This document shows, piece after piece, positions 52,801 through 63,413 of a DNA stretch of 64,000 nucleotides. This DNA comes from Arthrinium phaeospermum (Eukaryota; Ascomycota; Sordariomycetes; Amphisphaeriales; Apiosporaceae), in assembly GCA_006503535.1 (NCBI GenBank), contig QYRS01000006.1, forward strand, positions 434,001 through 498,000, given 5' to 3'. A program made the position numbers and the translations under genes. Below the pieces are notes generated by a model. That model ran no database searches. It was not told where the DNA came from and worked only from the letters and a program-made list of their open reading frames with translations. The first letter of the stretch is position 1. Each line of letters begins with the position of its first letter.

Positions 52801-54113
52801 GGTGCCGATGTCTTCACGTCGTTACGTTACAGGGACTTGTGGAAAGTTGCTTAGGATAACTCCTCGTGATGGAAATGTAGATGGTTAGCTGTTTGGGTGG
52901 GAACGAAAAATTCCACTTGTGGAAGAGGGCTGATGGTGGGGTTTGCATAGGGAAAGGCGAAGAACGGTCTGTGCTTAAGCATAGCATCGTCGGCGACGAC
53001 GTGGTTGAGGATCCGCTTAAGGTCAATAACTGTCTTTCAAGCGTTCATGAATGGGATGGCAGCTACATGCTGTGGTACGGCTAAGGGAGACCATAATTGA
53101 CGTTGCTATCTCTATGCTCAGGGATATCAGGGGGAATATATGAATCGTGATCCTTTTTGGCTATACTTAGCCAAGTCGAGGCCCATTAACTGTTGAAATT
53201 CATAGCGTGGATTAAACATATTCAGGTGGTTCGTGATAGTATGTCCTATCCCAACTTAGCTCACATCAAGTACTGCTGTCTAATGCAATTGTACGCCTAG
53301 AAATGGAAGCTTTGATACGGTCCAAGCTAATTTGAAGCAACAATCAGTTGAGGCAAAGGTACGACCCTACTTACATCTAATAGAAGAATGATATCAGACC
53401 AAGGTCTCCCCAAGGGGGCCCTCATTTAGCAAGTTATGGGAGCAATGAGGTTTTGGCCTCACTGTAATTATCTACGCATGCTCATCTCAGTTCAGATTAG
53501 ATCCTAATTAAGTTGAGTAGATAAAACACATGGGCCTATGTTTAAACGAAGCGTTGCGAATGCGGAATGCCGATAACTTATACAGACACACGCAATCAGT
53601 ATTGTGACTTCTCACTAGTTCCTTTACTGGGGGCAAATTTTGGGGTTATCCTGTGACAGAAGCCGTGAGTGAGCATTGTTGACCGATAACGAGGGGTTAG
53701 CTGAATGAGAGCCCCATAGTCGTAATAGGTGGCTACGACATAATGCTCTTTCAAAGCTGATGATGCCAGTTGTGTGTCAAGGCTTCATGATGTGCAAATA
53801 GTGTCATTAAGATGCGGTCAAATCAAAGTCGCCAACCACGAGCTGATAGTTGAGCTTTTTTTCACAGGTTGCCTAGGCTCTTGGGTGCGGAGACTATGCA
53901 GCACCAAGCCGGGGCGCATCCGGCTAAATGAAGCAGGCCCACACCTGTCCGGCCTGACTTGGGGTTCTTAGGCACGCTGATTCGGGGTAATAGCCCGCGA
54001 TGAATGCGGTAATGGGCCTCTGTTTTGCCGCCTTGGGACCAAGATAAAAGAGGCGGACACGACACACACTGAGTGCGACTATCGTATTACGAATGGAGTC
54101 AAAGCTATAAAAG
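52801..54113. other. Intergenic region
   Basis: 1.3 kb, AT-rich in the middle. No gene recognised. A GATAAAAG/CTATAAAAG sequence at 54042-54112 lies just before the GH43 ATG; the upstream one is the more plausible TATA-like element. Confidence 0.4.
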
Positions 54114-55853
54114 ATGCGGTGGTCTTCGATATCGTCACTAGTGGCGGCGCTTGCCTTTGCGGTAAGGCCATGCCTAGCTCAAAACTCGACCTACTTCAAC
54201 CCCGTGCTTCCTGGCTGGCACTCTGACCCATCCTGCACCCAAGTCAACGGGACATTCATCTGCGCCACATCCACCTTCATCGCCTTCCCCGGCATCCCCG
54301 TATACGCCTCGAAAGACCTCATCAACTGGAAGCTCATCAGCCATGCCTGGAACCGCGAGAGCCAGCTGCCCGGCATCAGCTGGAACACCTGGGGCCAGCA
54401 AGACGGCATGTACGCCCCGACCCTGCGCCACCACGACAACGAGTTCTACCTGATCTGCGAGTACCTCGGCCAATCCGACGGCACCATCGGCGTCGTCTTT
54501 AAGACTTCGGACCCCTTCGACGACGCGGCCTGGAGCGACCCGGTCACCTTCCGCCCCGACAAGATCGACCCGGACCTGTTCTGGGACGACGACGGCAAGG
54601 TCTACGTCGCCACCCAGGGCATCATCCTGCAGGAGCTCGACCTCGCGACGGGTGAGCTCAGCCAGCCGCCCGTCAGCCTCTGGAACGGCACCGGCGGCGT
54701 CTGGCCCGAGGGGCCTCACCTCTACAAGAAGGACGGCTGGTACTGGCTGCTGATCGCCGAGGGTGGCACGGCCACGGACCACGCCATCACCATCGCCCGC
54801 GCCCGCAACGTGACGGGGCCCTACGAGGCGTACGAGGGCAACCCGATCCTGACCAACCGCGGCACGGACGAGTACTTCCAGACCGTCGGGCACGGCGACC
54901 TGTTCCAGGACGCGGAGGGGAACTGGTGGGGGATGTGTCTCGCTACCCGCTCCGGCCCGGAGTTTGAGATCTTCCCCATGGGTCGCGAGGCGGTTTTGTT
55001 TCCCGTTACTTGGAACGAGGGCGAGTGGCCGGTCTTGGAGCCGGTTCGGGGTAACATGAGCGGTTGGGCATTACCCGAACCCAGCCGGGATATCCCTGGC
55101 GACGGGCCGTTCAACTCGGATCCGGACGCGTACGACTTTGCTGGGGAGGGCGACGCCGCGACGACGAAGATCCCGAAGCACTTCGTGTACTGGCGCGTGC
55201 CGCGTGAAGATAGCATCTCCGTCACCGCAGACGGCCTGCAGATCGTGCCGAACCGCAACAACCTGACGGGCATCCCGGATTCCGATACCGACGGCGTGCT
55301 CAGCGGACGCCAGGGTCTGGCCTTCGTTGGGCGGCGGCAGACCGACACACTGTTTACATTCAGCGTCGACGTAACCTTTGCCCCAGCTATGGCTGGTCAG
55401 GAAGCAGGCATCACCGTCTTCCTGACGCAGCTGAACCACATCGATCTCGGCATCGTGCTAGAGGAAGAGGGCGATGCCACCAACCTTTCCTTCCGCATGC
55501 GCAGTATCGGCACCATCGCGGCCCCTGAACCTACCATCGTCGAAGTCCCGAGCGCCTGGCTCAACGCGCCCATCCGTCTCGAGATCCAGGCCGCGGGCCC
55601 CACCGAGTACACCCTCTCGGCCATGCCCGCCTCCGACCAAAGCGCCAGGATAGTGATCGGCAAAGCCTCCGCCGCGCTCGTGAGCGGGGGCGCGGGCAAC
55701 TTCGTCGGGAGCCTGGTGGGTGCCTATGCGACGTGCAACGGGCTCGGAAGCGGTGCCGAATGCCCCGAGGGCGGCGACGCGCATTTCACGCGCTGGAGAT
55801 ATGCGGGGGAAGCGCAGTACATCTCGGCGACCGAGAGGGTTCCTTCTAACTGA
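54114..55853 (+). CDS. Secreted GH43 alpha-L-arabinofuranosidase (GH43_36-like), 579 aa
   Basis: Single exon. The signal peptide MRWSSISSLVAALAFAVRPC-LA precedes a five-bladed GH43 propeller. Catalytic marks: D38 in GWHSDPS (general base), D152 in KIDPDLFWDDDGK (pKa modulator) and E199 in VWPEGPHLYK (general acid). A C-terminal beta-sandwich (about 350-579; HFVYWRVPREDSISV, GDAHFTRWRYAG) completes the usual two-domain plan. The sequence looks like Humicola insolens AXHd3-type enzymes, which remove O3-linked arabinose from doubly substituted xylose in arabinoxylan. Secreted; would release L-arabinose with the GH127 enzyme at 15.7 kb acting on other linkages. Subfamily by resemblance only. Confidence 0.9.
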   Translation: MRWSSISSLVAALAFAVRPCLAQNSTYFNPVLPGWHSDPSCTQVNGTFICATSTFIAFPGIPVYASKDLINWKLISHAWNRESQLPGISWNTWGQQDGMYAPTLRHHDNEFYLICEYLGQSDGTIGVVFKTSDPFDDAAWSDPVTFRPDKIDPDLFWDDDGKVYVATQGIILQELDLATGELSQPPVSLWNGTGGVWPEGPHLYKKDGWYWLLIAEGGTATDHAITIARARNVTGPYEAYEGNPILTNRGTDEYFQTVGHGDLFQDAEGNWWGMCLATRSGPEFEIFPMGREAVLFPVTWNEGEWPVLEPVRGNMSGWALPEPSRDIPGDGPFNSDPDAYDFAGEGDAATTKIPKHFVYWRVPREDSISVTADGLQIVPNRNNLTGIPDSDTDGVLSGRQGLAFVGRRQTDTLFTFSVDVTFAPAMAGQEAGITVFLTQLNHIDLGIVLEEEGDATNLSFRMRSIGTIAAPEPTIVEVPSAWLNAPIRLEIQAAGPTEYTLSAMPASDQSARIVIGKASAALVSGGAGNFVGSLVGAYATCNGLGSGAECPEGGDAHFTRWRYAGEAQYISATERVPSN

Positions 55854-58182
55854 GGTGGTATTTCGTAGAAGTTGAGTGCAGACGTAAGGCTGCCGTCATT
55901 TGGAGATTATTGGACATTTAATGTACCCCGTAGATGAATAAAAGGGCCGGGTACACTGGCAGTCAGCGTTTGGTGTCACCTTGTATTATGCGATGCCGTG
56001 TATTTTCACGTACCGCCATGGCGTGCATGCGATAAGGCTCGCCGGCTCATATATTTTCACCAAGAAGCGCAGTTCCAGAAATGCTGCGACCATGGAATCC
56101 CATATGATTTATTACGGGCTCAACGGTGGTGGAACGACAGTAATACAGTCAGCGCCGCGACACGTCATGCGGTCTTTGCTGCGTGTTTCGGGCAGTTGCT
56201 TACGCCGACTTGACATATCTGCGTCGCCAATATGTCAATAATTTATGCTGTGCTTCCATTCGATCCACGGAACCTTCTTCCACCGTCAGCCATTTCCCCG
56301 ATGCAGAAAGCCGTAGAAGGGTGGGTTGTGATCTGTGTCGGGCCCCCGCAGCCGCTGAAGTTGGAGACTTTATTGAAAGGGGGGTATCGCGGCAGGGATG
56401 ATTCGGGAGCAAGCGAAGAATCTCTCGCGGGCGTCATCTTCGCCGGCCAATGGCACATGCAACATTAATGAGGCTCTATCGTTACAGGTTCTATTCTAGA
56501 ATCCTAAGTAAGAACAGACAGTCTTGCTAGCTACAAGTCTCCATCGCCACAGCCCAGCCCAACCCAGCCCAACATGTCATTATGCCACAGGTGGCGTCTA
56601 GGTTCCAAGTGAGCCACCGACGCAATGTTTTCCCGAACCTTAAAGCGACTTCAATTGACGGGACGGTCAAGGTCGTCGGTCTTTACCCTGAAGATCATCT
56701 CTGCACGTCTTCCTCTTATTGATCTTGGGTAGCATCCCATTTCAAGTATGCAGGCCCAATTTGGCCACAATACAGTTCCTGCCTGCCTTCTGTTATTTTC
56801 GGTGAGGTCTAGGACTCTAGGGCTTCTTGCGACGATCCGGATGACTGCGTAGCAATCTTACGATGTCGTGCATGTCTCCGACGCTCATTCGGGGAGCTAT
56901 TGGCTCCGCAATACTACGATAAATGATTCGTACAACTCAGCATCATCATTTCTCATCAAAAGCCCTCCGCCCGTCTCCCTCTCCCGCATCTGTCCTTCGA
57001 CACTCTCTCGTTTGCTGCAAGTTCTCTGCCGAGATGCATCCCAGGATATCATCGCGTCTCCCCCCTATTGGCAGGACCCACGTCTGCATTGCCTCTCGGC
57101 CAAGGGTCTGGGCACTATTGATTCGCTGGAGCCACTGGGTGGGAGGAGCCAGTCTGTCCGAAAAGGCCATACAGATGCCCCGATAGGGCCGCGTGGTGGA
57201 TCGGCATCGTGAGTGATGTACTTGGGGTCGCGTTTTTGGCCCCCAACTGGTGGTTGGGTCGTTCCTTGTTTCGCCCAGTCGTGAGAGATGGATGATGAGG
57301 GGAAGGGAAAGAGAAAAGCCCGACCGGTTGCTAGTCAAGGAAAACAAGCAAAGGGCAGTCAGCCCGCATGCACGAATACAGGATTTGCCCTGCGTGCGAT
57401 GGGGATGGGCGCCAAGCCACCTCGCAATTCCCCCGGGTCATGCATTTCCATCTCGCATTAGCGGCTACTTGATGATAGTGGCGCCCATCAAAACCCGTCG
57501 TATAGAATAGATGGAAGACAGAACTGCCATGATGCCCGCCCTCGACACAATTACGTGGAACGGGCATCTGCTGCGGGAGGATTAGCGCGGTCGTGCTATA
57601 GGCTGTCCCAATGTCTTAGCCAAGCGCTGCGCGATTGGGTTGGGCGAGGGGTCAGATGGCCCAGCCAATCGTCAAGTGACAACCTCTACCCACCTTCCCT
57701 GCAGCTGAAGAGGGTGTGAAGCACACCACATGAGACAGGGAAGGCCGCGAACGAACCTGACTTGGAAAAAGGAAAGTGCATGCTGCTGCTGGCAGACAGG
57801 CAGATAGATAGACACCTTTCCTTAGCTTTTTGGGACCTTCTAGACTCCGGCCAAGCGCCAAGATCGACGCTCCCTCGTTGCGGCCACTGACCGGCCCGCG
57901 TCGACCGATGTGAGACCTCCCGTTGCGGCCAGCAAAAGGCGAGCAGCAGAGAAAGACTTAAGGATACCAATACCCCCCAGCCAGGGGTCGCTGCTGTGAT
58001 GCAAGACACAGAACCGCTCTTTTCTCCATTTTTGTGAATACGTTTCCTGTTGTCGCTTGCTACTCCGTCTTGCTTGCTGCTTTTGTGTCTGTATACGCGC
58101 CGTGCTTTTTTGGACGACACTGTAACCGCCAAACCCCCCGGTCGTTGATGCCCAACCAACCAAAACCCCCCGTTTCGCGCCC
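55854..58182. other. Gene-poor region
   Basis: 2.3 kb with only short conflicting ORFs and no recognised domain. The right end should contain the promoter and long leader of the gene at 58183. Confidence 0.45.
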
Positions 58183-58818
58183 ATGATTGCCCCAGCCCCG
58201 GCAAACCCGGTCGCCGCCCTCGCGGCCCAACCCCCGGATCGCATTAAGCGCCAGGAGGTCATCGTCCTCACCCAGACCATCGTTACGCCCGACACGACCA
58301 GGACGGCGGTCATCACGTTGGGAAACGGCGGCCACCCCGACGCAGGAGGCGGAGGCGGCGGCGGCGCCGTCGCCACGAGCACCCCGAACGACGATTCTTC
58401 TGCGGCTGCTCCTCCCCCCAGGTCGTCGTCGTCGGGGGACTCCGGGCTGAGCCCCGCGCAGATCGGCATCATCCTGGGCTGCTGCCTGGGCGCCCTAGTT
58501 CTGTTCATCGCGCTCTGGTTCTGCCTGTCCAACGCGCGGCGCCGGCGCGAGGCCGAGGTCGCCGAGATGCTCGAGGAGCGCAGTTGGGGCAGCTCTTACT
58601 ACTACATGAGCGAGGACGAGCCCGGAGGTGGCGGCGGCGGCCATGGTGGGGGAGCGGGAGGAGCGGGAGGAGGGGCCGCGGCGGCGCGCCCTGTACGGCC
58701 GGCGGCGACGCATTGGCCTTGGCAGTCGATTCCGCCGCCGCCGGTGCCGACGTATACGGCGACGGACCCGCGGCGGTGGCAGGCGAGTGCGCGGGCGAGT
58801 AATACGATGCGGCAATGA
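58183..58818 (+). CDS. Single-pass membrane protein with low-complexity ectodomain, 211 aa
   Basis: ATG 58183, no intron. Residues 1-90 are Pro/Ala/Ser/Gly-rich with a VIVLTQTIVTPDTTRTAVIT segment, then SGLSPAQIGIILGCCLGALV-LFIALWFCL forms one TM helix (about 90-110), followed by a basic stop-transfer NARRRREAEVAEM. The tail has a Gly-rich stretch, PWQSIPPPPVPTYT and ends in AMRQ-like residues. This plan (low-complexity outside, one TM, short cytoplasmic tail) is that of many fungal wall-sensor-like or MID2-like proteins. No clear cleavable signal peptide is present. Function unknown. Confidence 0.65.
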   Translation: MIAPAPANPVAALAAQPPDRIKRQEVIVLTQTIVTPDTTRTAVITLGNGGHPDAGGGGGGGAVATSTPNDDSSAAAPPPRSSSSGDSGLSPAQIGIILGCCLGALVLFIALWFCLSNARRRREAEVAEMLEERSWGSSYYYMSEDEPGGGGGGHGGGAGGAGGGAAAARPVRPAATHWPWQSIPPPPVPTYTATDPRRWQASARASNTMRQ

Positions 58819-59987
58819 GGGGCCTGAGGGGCTGTTTCGAATTTGATATTGCAAGCGGTAATACGTTTTGGGCCATGTTCTTTTTTTAATATTTCAACGA
58901 TAATGTTTTGCATTTCATGATTATACGAGGAGATACCCCCTTTTCAGAATTTCATTGCCTGTTTGCTATATATCCTGGGTGGCTTGTACGCTGGAGATGG
59001 AATATCCGCATTACAAGAAGAGGCGCGCCAATGCAGGGACATCAAACAGGTCGCTGGCCTTGAGGCTTCGAGACTGCGGACTTCCCAGTGGACTGTGTGG
59101 CTCCAGGGGAGATTTAATTCACATATCGAACTGGTATCGGCACATACTTCCAATAACAAAGTTGGCATGAAAGAGGACGACATTGCAATCTCAGTTTAGT
59201 TAAGGGCATCTTCTTCTGTTTCTGCAAATAGAGCACTGCCAACTTGCAGACCAAAGACACATGTACCAAACAACATTGCCACAGGTGCTCGTCACCTTCC
59301 ACAAAGTATTGTTAACTTTGTGCTTTAGGCATCCAAATTGGTTTCAGTAACGCGACGCGCCATGACGCGACTACGCGTGCTTTCCCCTTCTTGTATGCCG
59401 TTGAGTCACAAGTTTGATTTCTAAAACTTGAACAATCGTGAAGGACAAATTCTCGTCTCTGTTCACATGGATTGAACAATCGTTTCCATCTGCCTGTGTT
59501 GCTATGGCCATGGTAATGGCAAATATGTGGTTTCTGCCCAAGACGTATATTACACACAAGGATAATGAGATCCCCTGGTCGATCTTGCTCCCGATGATAT
59601 TTGAACGTCGTGCCTTTCACTTGATATCACCCCACATCCTGATATATGGCGTTATGCTGGTATATATATTTCGAATTTGCACTTGAAATATCTGATCACG
59701 CCGTCACCGTGGTTAGACTGATCCTCCTGCCCTCTCCCTTTCTCAATGCCCATATACCGCGGAGGGTAATCCAGTCTGATCTTTCAGCATCTTGATACAG
59801 CAGGTTCGTTATCGATACCCACATCTTGTGTAAAGAAAAGGTGAAAGTACGGAAGGAACCCCGCCCCCACATCGCTCCTCGAGAGCTCCAGGTCAACTTG
59901 AATAGTTGCGCTTCCCTTTTCTGCATCATGAACGTCGCCTGCCGCCCGCCTTCGGACAAATACTTTCACACAGCTTGACATACTTCG
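58819..59987. other. Intergenic region
   Basis: About 1.2 kb without a supported gene. Short ORFs only. Confidence 0.35.
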
Positions 59988-60100
59988 GCGACCGTGCCGA
60001 TTCTCCGCCAGGCCGTAAAGACGCGACCGTGCCGATATTCACAAGACCGCAAGGACGCGACCGTACCAATTATTCACAGGACCGCAAAGACGCGACCATG
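59988..60100 (+). repeat. 34-35-bp tandem repeat, 3 copies plus the start of a fourth
   Basis: Units starting GCGACCGTGCCGA at 59988 and 60023, and GCGACCGTACCAA at 60057, each end in GACCGCAA(A/G)GAC or a near version. The fourth begins GCGACCATGG at 60092, and its ATG (60098) is the start codon of the BTB gene. In the first two units the same position reads GTG. Confidence 0.85.
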
Positions 60101-61134
60101 GAGAGCGACAGCGACAGCAACTGGAGCCACCCCAAGAACGGCATCCTAGGCATCAACGGCGAGGAAGAGTGTGTCGACGAGACAAGGAGGATGGTTTCAA
60201 TGCGCGAACTGCTCAGAACTCGTGTCTTGGCCGACGTCAAAGTGTCCTGTGGCGATCGTTCATGGGATCTGCACAAGCTCATCCTCTGCAGCCGTTGTTC
60301 TTTCTTCAAGAAAGCCCTGACGGGCGAGTTCGAGGTAAGATCTGCCAGGCAGCCAGCATGTCGCATCTCCACACGCGACAGCTTTCACTGACATCAACCC
60401 AGGAAGCCAAGACTGGGCACGTCATCCTTCGCGAGAACGACCCTGAGGAGATCGATGGCATCATTCAGTACATCTACACAGGAAGAGGTAAGGTCTTTGA
60501 ACTCCCCTGCGACGAAACTCACTTGCACAAATGCTCACCAATCGCTTTTCATCTAGTATCGAAGAAGTTGCTCAAGGAGGAAAACATCGATGCCTACATC
60601 AAGATGTTCGAGCTAGGCGACTACTTCGACCTCCCTGGCCTGCGCCAAAAGGCCCTCAAGTCGCTCGAGGACAAGTTCATGATGCCCATGGTCGACACCG
60701 TGTGCCGCCACTGGCAACGCCTCAATGGCTTTGGCAAGAACGACGCCTTCCGCGACGCGCCCGAGACGTACGAACAGTTCCGCCAGATCGTCCTGGCCGC
60801 GTACGACGGCGGCGCCGGCGACCTCGCCACCTACGAGCCGCTGCGGGACCTCGTGCGCGGCTTCATGCACAACTGCTTCATGCTGGTGGCCACCCTGCCC
60901 AAGTTCCGCGAGCTCCTGCGCGAGGTGCCCGCCCTGGGCGCGGACCTCTTCTACTGCATGACCGACGAAAAGGACGCGCTGTTCGACCACCTGCTCAACG
61001 ACCCGCCCGACCTCTGCAACCGCTGCCGCAAGCCCCTGCTCAAGTACGATCGGTCCGAGGTGGTGGTGAGCGGCCACTCCCGGGACAAGATGACGATTCT
61101 CAACATTAAGGCCAAGTGTGCGAAGTGCAAGTGA
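60098..61134 (+). CDS. BTB/POZ-domain protein, subfamily B, 299 aa
   Basis: Three exons (60098-60334, 60403-60487, 60557-61134). The second is 85 bp, with phase 0 then phase 1 introns, identical in plan to the next two genes. BTB motifs: ADVKVSCGDRSWDLHKLILC, SFFKKALTGEFE, EIDGIIQYIYTGR across splice 2. The following helices (ENIDAYIKMFELGDYFDLPG-LRQKALKSLE) are typical of fungal BTB proteins. The C-terminal end has C-N-R-C and C-A-K-C pairs, a possible zinc knuckle, also seen in the gene at 61751. The start codon lies inside a tandem repeat. Confidence 0.85.
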
Positions 61135-61750
61135 TTTGTACTTGCGAGACACGGAAATTATCAGGGTACATGGGACAAAGAGGTGTTTATCATGGTTATT
61201 GGGAGACATTATTGCGAACTCCCATCAGATATGGAGTTCGGACGGAATCTTTGCTAGGAGTTCAAGGAGTTCAAGGCCATCACAAAGGGGGGTACTCATG
61301 TTACGCTGATTCAACAGCCAATCTTATCAGGGGAAATGGAATGGCCAGGCATTATCAGGCAAAAGAGGAATGTGTATTATAGCATACGAACTAACGGGTC
61401 TGGCTAAGACCAATGGGCAATGAATTTAGATTTACCACATCCATCCCATTGCCTTATCGGCAGGGGAAATCTCAGTGTACAAAGCCCGGGCTCATCAGTA
61501 TCTGGCTTTGGCACCGTAGGGGTGCATTGGACCCGCTTACTGTCCACTGATAGCCTGAAATGAACTATCGACAACCACGTCGTCGACCTCCAGAGGTCGA
61601 CGACGATAAAGCGGGGACTTTGAATCAATTGGTGTCTCTTCAAATTAATCCAGCCTGCAAGTCCCACTCACTCGACTCGATCTTTTCTTTTTCTCGCAAC
61701 CAACCGTCCATCACCCATCTGCCTTTGCCAATCCACCAGATCCTAGCAAT
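61135..61750. other. Intergenic region
   Basis: 616 bp between tandem BTB genes. Contains the imperfect palindrome ACGTCGTCGACCTCCAGAGGTCGACGACG (about 61577-61605), a possible binding site or hairpin. Otherwise nothing. Confidence 0.4.
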
Positions 61751-62690
61751 ATGGATCAGCCATTGGATTGGGTCTCCTTCGAGGACGCCCTCGAGTCTGA
61801 CAGCATGGCAGACATCGAGGTGACATGTCGTGAGCGCACCTGGAAGCTGCACAAAATCATCCTTACTTCGCGTTGCCCTTTCTTCAAGAAGGCGTTTCTC
61901 GGAACTTTTGAGGTAACAGATCATACACCTGCAAGTCCAGAAAAGGGGTGAGTACTTATCTATGACGCGATAGGAAGCCAAGACGAACCGCATGACTCTG
62001 CAAGAGAGATGCCCCCAAGATGTCGATGGTGTTATTTACTACATCTACACCAAGAAAGGTCAGTCCCGTCCCGTCCCCAAGGTGGGCTGAAGCTAATGCG
62101 GACACATAGTCGACCGCCTCCTCAAAGACAACAGTGCCGAAGCCTACACCACGATGTTCGAGCTGGGAGATTTCTTTGACCTTCCCGGCCTCCGCCAAGA
62201 GTCATTGAAACTGCTCGATGCCACTGTGAAGCAAATCGCAATCACAGTCCACTACGTCTACTATGATGATGATGAGAAGGCTCAGGTCTCTGATCAGGAA
62301 ATCAGCGCGTTCCGCCACATCGTGGAATTTGCATATGCCAATCAGTTGCAGACTTACCTGCCCATGCGTCGCCTTGTGCTGAAGTTCCTCAAGTACGCCT
62401 ACATGAGAGCACTCGAGATGGAGCCATTCAAGAAGATCTTGAGAGACCATCCCACACTGGCCGTTGACATTGTGGACGCCATGGTGGATGAATACGGTAC
62501 TCTCGGCACCCGTCTTCATTACGCAAACCCCGCCCCTTGGTGCCGCAAGTGCGGAGCAGTCATCAAGACCCACGAGCGCGGCTTTGTTGAAGAGATCGCG
62601 CATACTACGGGGTACGTGGATGTACGCATCAGCTCGCTGTGCGACCAGTGCAGCTGGGATCCCTGTAGCGACTGGGATATGTACATCTAA
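61751..62690 (+). CDS. BTB/POZ-domain protein, subfamily B, 275 aa
   Basis: Three exons (61751-61912, 61974-62058, 62110-62690) with the same phases and 85-bp second exon as its neighbours; introns 61 and 51 bp. ADIEVTCRERTWKLHKIILT, PFFKKAFLGTFE, then DVDGVIYYIYTKK-V over splice 2, and EAYTTMFELGDFFDLPGLRQ. A C-terminal CRKC ... CDQC pair matches the zinc-knuckle-like ending of the gene at 60098. Clearly a tandem duplicate. Confidence 0.85.
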
Positions 62691-63413
62691 GCTTTTGACT
62701 TGACTTAAGTTTGGTAAGTTGATCCTATCACAAGTACAATGATCCCACCATACCCACCCACTTTACCCATCCGCAAACTGAGTGTTATTTTGGCCGCTGA
62801 TCGTGAGTAGTCCAGGTCATACCCCTTGCGCATACGACATTGCCAATCGCTTGGTGTTTGCTAATAGGGGAGTAACTATGGCGGCGTATAGCAATACGCT
62901 CAACGACAAACTGGCCCGCACCTGACTCTAGCTACCAAGTTGGACTAGATAGAAGAAGGTAAATTTTGTGAGGTAGTCATTCATCACAGTGCAGTACCGG
63001 CTTGCGTTTCCTCCCTTGTTAGGTGCAACTGCAATCAATATATAATAGGCCATCACAAGCTACCATCAGATGCCTGCATGCCTTGTGGCATGTGTTTCGC
63101 TTGATAATTGCAAGCATTCCTCGATGTTTATAGGAATCAAGCATTAGTCATATCCAGTTGTATAATACCTTGTCCCCATTGCTAAATGTTGTCATTTAGC
63201 AGTCTGCACCTCTGGTACGTACCTGACCCATACGCGGGTTTCAGAGAAGGCTACAGTCAATTGAATAATACATTGACTCAAGCTCTTTGGAGCCTTTTTC
63301 GTATAAATTCTGCTTGCAGGCCCTAACCTTTCCACATGAGTTTTCTTTCCTACAACCATCCATACCAATCGCCATCTTCCTTCTCCACAGCAGCAACACC
63401 ATATTGAGGAATC
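62691..63413. other. Intergenic region
   Basis: 723 bp between tandem BTB genes; no gene seen. The last 60 bp are CT/CA-rich, as expected for a leader. Confidence 0.35.

Noticed and set aside
56868..58532. ORFs up to 230 codons in the 57-58.5 kb region, both strands
   Set aside because: The longest is antisense to the single-pass membrane gene at 58183 and mirrors its Gly/Pro codons; others have no support.
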